From positions 1 to 14,239 of the forward strand of contig CAKSGA010000060.1 of NCBI GenBank assembly GCA_934454435.1: a stretch of DNA of 14,239 bases. Reading direction: 5' to 3'. This document shows positions 14,052 through 14,239 of the stretch, one piece after another. A program made the position numbers and the translations under genes. Under the pieces are notes generated by a model that ran no database searches, was not told where the DNA came from, and saw only the letters and a list, made by a program, of their open reading frames with translations. How positions within the stretch are numbered: the stretch's first letter is position 1; every line of letters starts with the position of its first letter. This stretch comes from an uncultured Oscillospiraceae bacterium (GTDB taxonomy: Bacteria; Bacillota; Clostridia; Oscillospirales; Ruminococcaceae).

Positions 14052-14239
14052 ATGACAGATACTATTATTCATCTTGATATTGCTTCTCTGCTGATTCTGG
14101 CTATAATTCTTATCTCCCAGCTATCACGCAAAATGTATAAGGGAAGCACCAACATATTCTTCATCGCACTTATCATTCTCACTTTTCTGAGCAGCTGCAT
14201 GGATATCTGGGCTGCCCTGCTGGACAACATAGGTTATCC
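14052..14239 (+). CDS. N-terminus of a membrane protein, cut by the window edge
   Basis: An ATG at 14052, preceded by AGGAGC (14041-14046), opens a frame with no stop to the window end, giving 62 complete codons. Two hydrophobic segments are seen, at about 10-24 (IASLLILAIILIS) and 34-50 (NIFFIALIILTFLSSCM), split by a short basic loop (SRKMYKG). This layout resembles the sensor end of membrane-bound GGDEF/EAL or similar signalling proteins of Clostridia, but no output domain is in view. The family call is a guess; that a gene starts here is well supported by the ribosome site and promoter. Confidence 0.7.
   Translation, partial: MTDTIIHLDIASLLILAIILISQLSRKMYKGSTNIFFIALIILTFLSSCMDIWAALLDNIGY

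Overview
The window comes from a Gram-positive, endospore-forming Firmicute. It is probably a Ruminococcus-like member of the Oscillospiraceae. This is inferred from sipL, spoIVA and an alpha/beta-type small acid-soluble spore protein gene, the strong AGGAGG-type ribosome binding sites, the sigma-A promoters with 17-bp spacers and moderately high G+C. No rRNA marker is present to fix the taxon. Coding density is high. No tRNA, rRNA, CRISPR array, transposase or phage gene is visible, and no gene-free stretch exceeds 300 bases.

Left arm (1-3940, minus strand): a probable operon read right to left. It holds a TepA/ClpP-like serine protease, undecaprenyl-diphosphatase (uppP) and an FtsK/SpoIIIE DNA translocase cut off by the window edge just after its Walker A motif. 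A good sigma-A promoter (3912-3940) precedes it.

Sporulation block (4005-7354): divergent from that promoter lies a candidate sigma-E promoter, then sipL (DUF3794 plus LysM) and spoIVA (the coat basement-layer ATPase). These two proteins are known partners in spore coat attachment. A strong bidirectional-type hairpin terminator follows. Facing it on the minus strand is a SASP gene.

Centre (7516-10510): a PerR-type Fur-family regulator on the minus strand has a near-consensus promoter overlapped by a PerR-box-like sequence. Divergent from it is a three-gene unit: a TAXI-family solute-binding lipoprotein, a GltS-type sodium/glutamate symporter with a TTG start, and a 59-residue protein with a duplicated D-x(4)-NLAxPEIxV motif. 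A TAXI binding protein is normally the partner of a TRAP permease, so this pairing with GltS, plus the small protein, is the most interesting system here. The last codon and stop of the small gene lie in the end of a 149-bp palindromic, MITE-like element with 12-bp perfect terminal inverted repeats.

Right arm (10683-14239, plus strand): a short HAD phosphatase, an ArsB/NhaD/SLC13-superfamily permease whose transcript should begin in a stable stem-loop, a cytidylate-kinase-like P-loop protein with its own promoter and terminator, and the start of a membrane protein that runs off the window.
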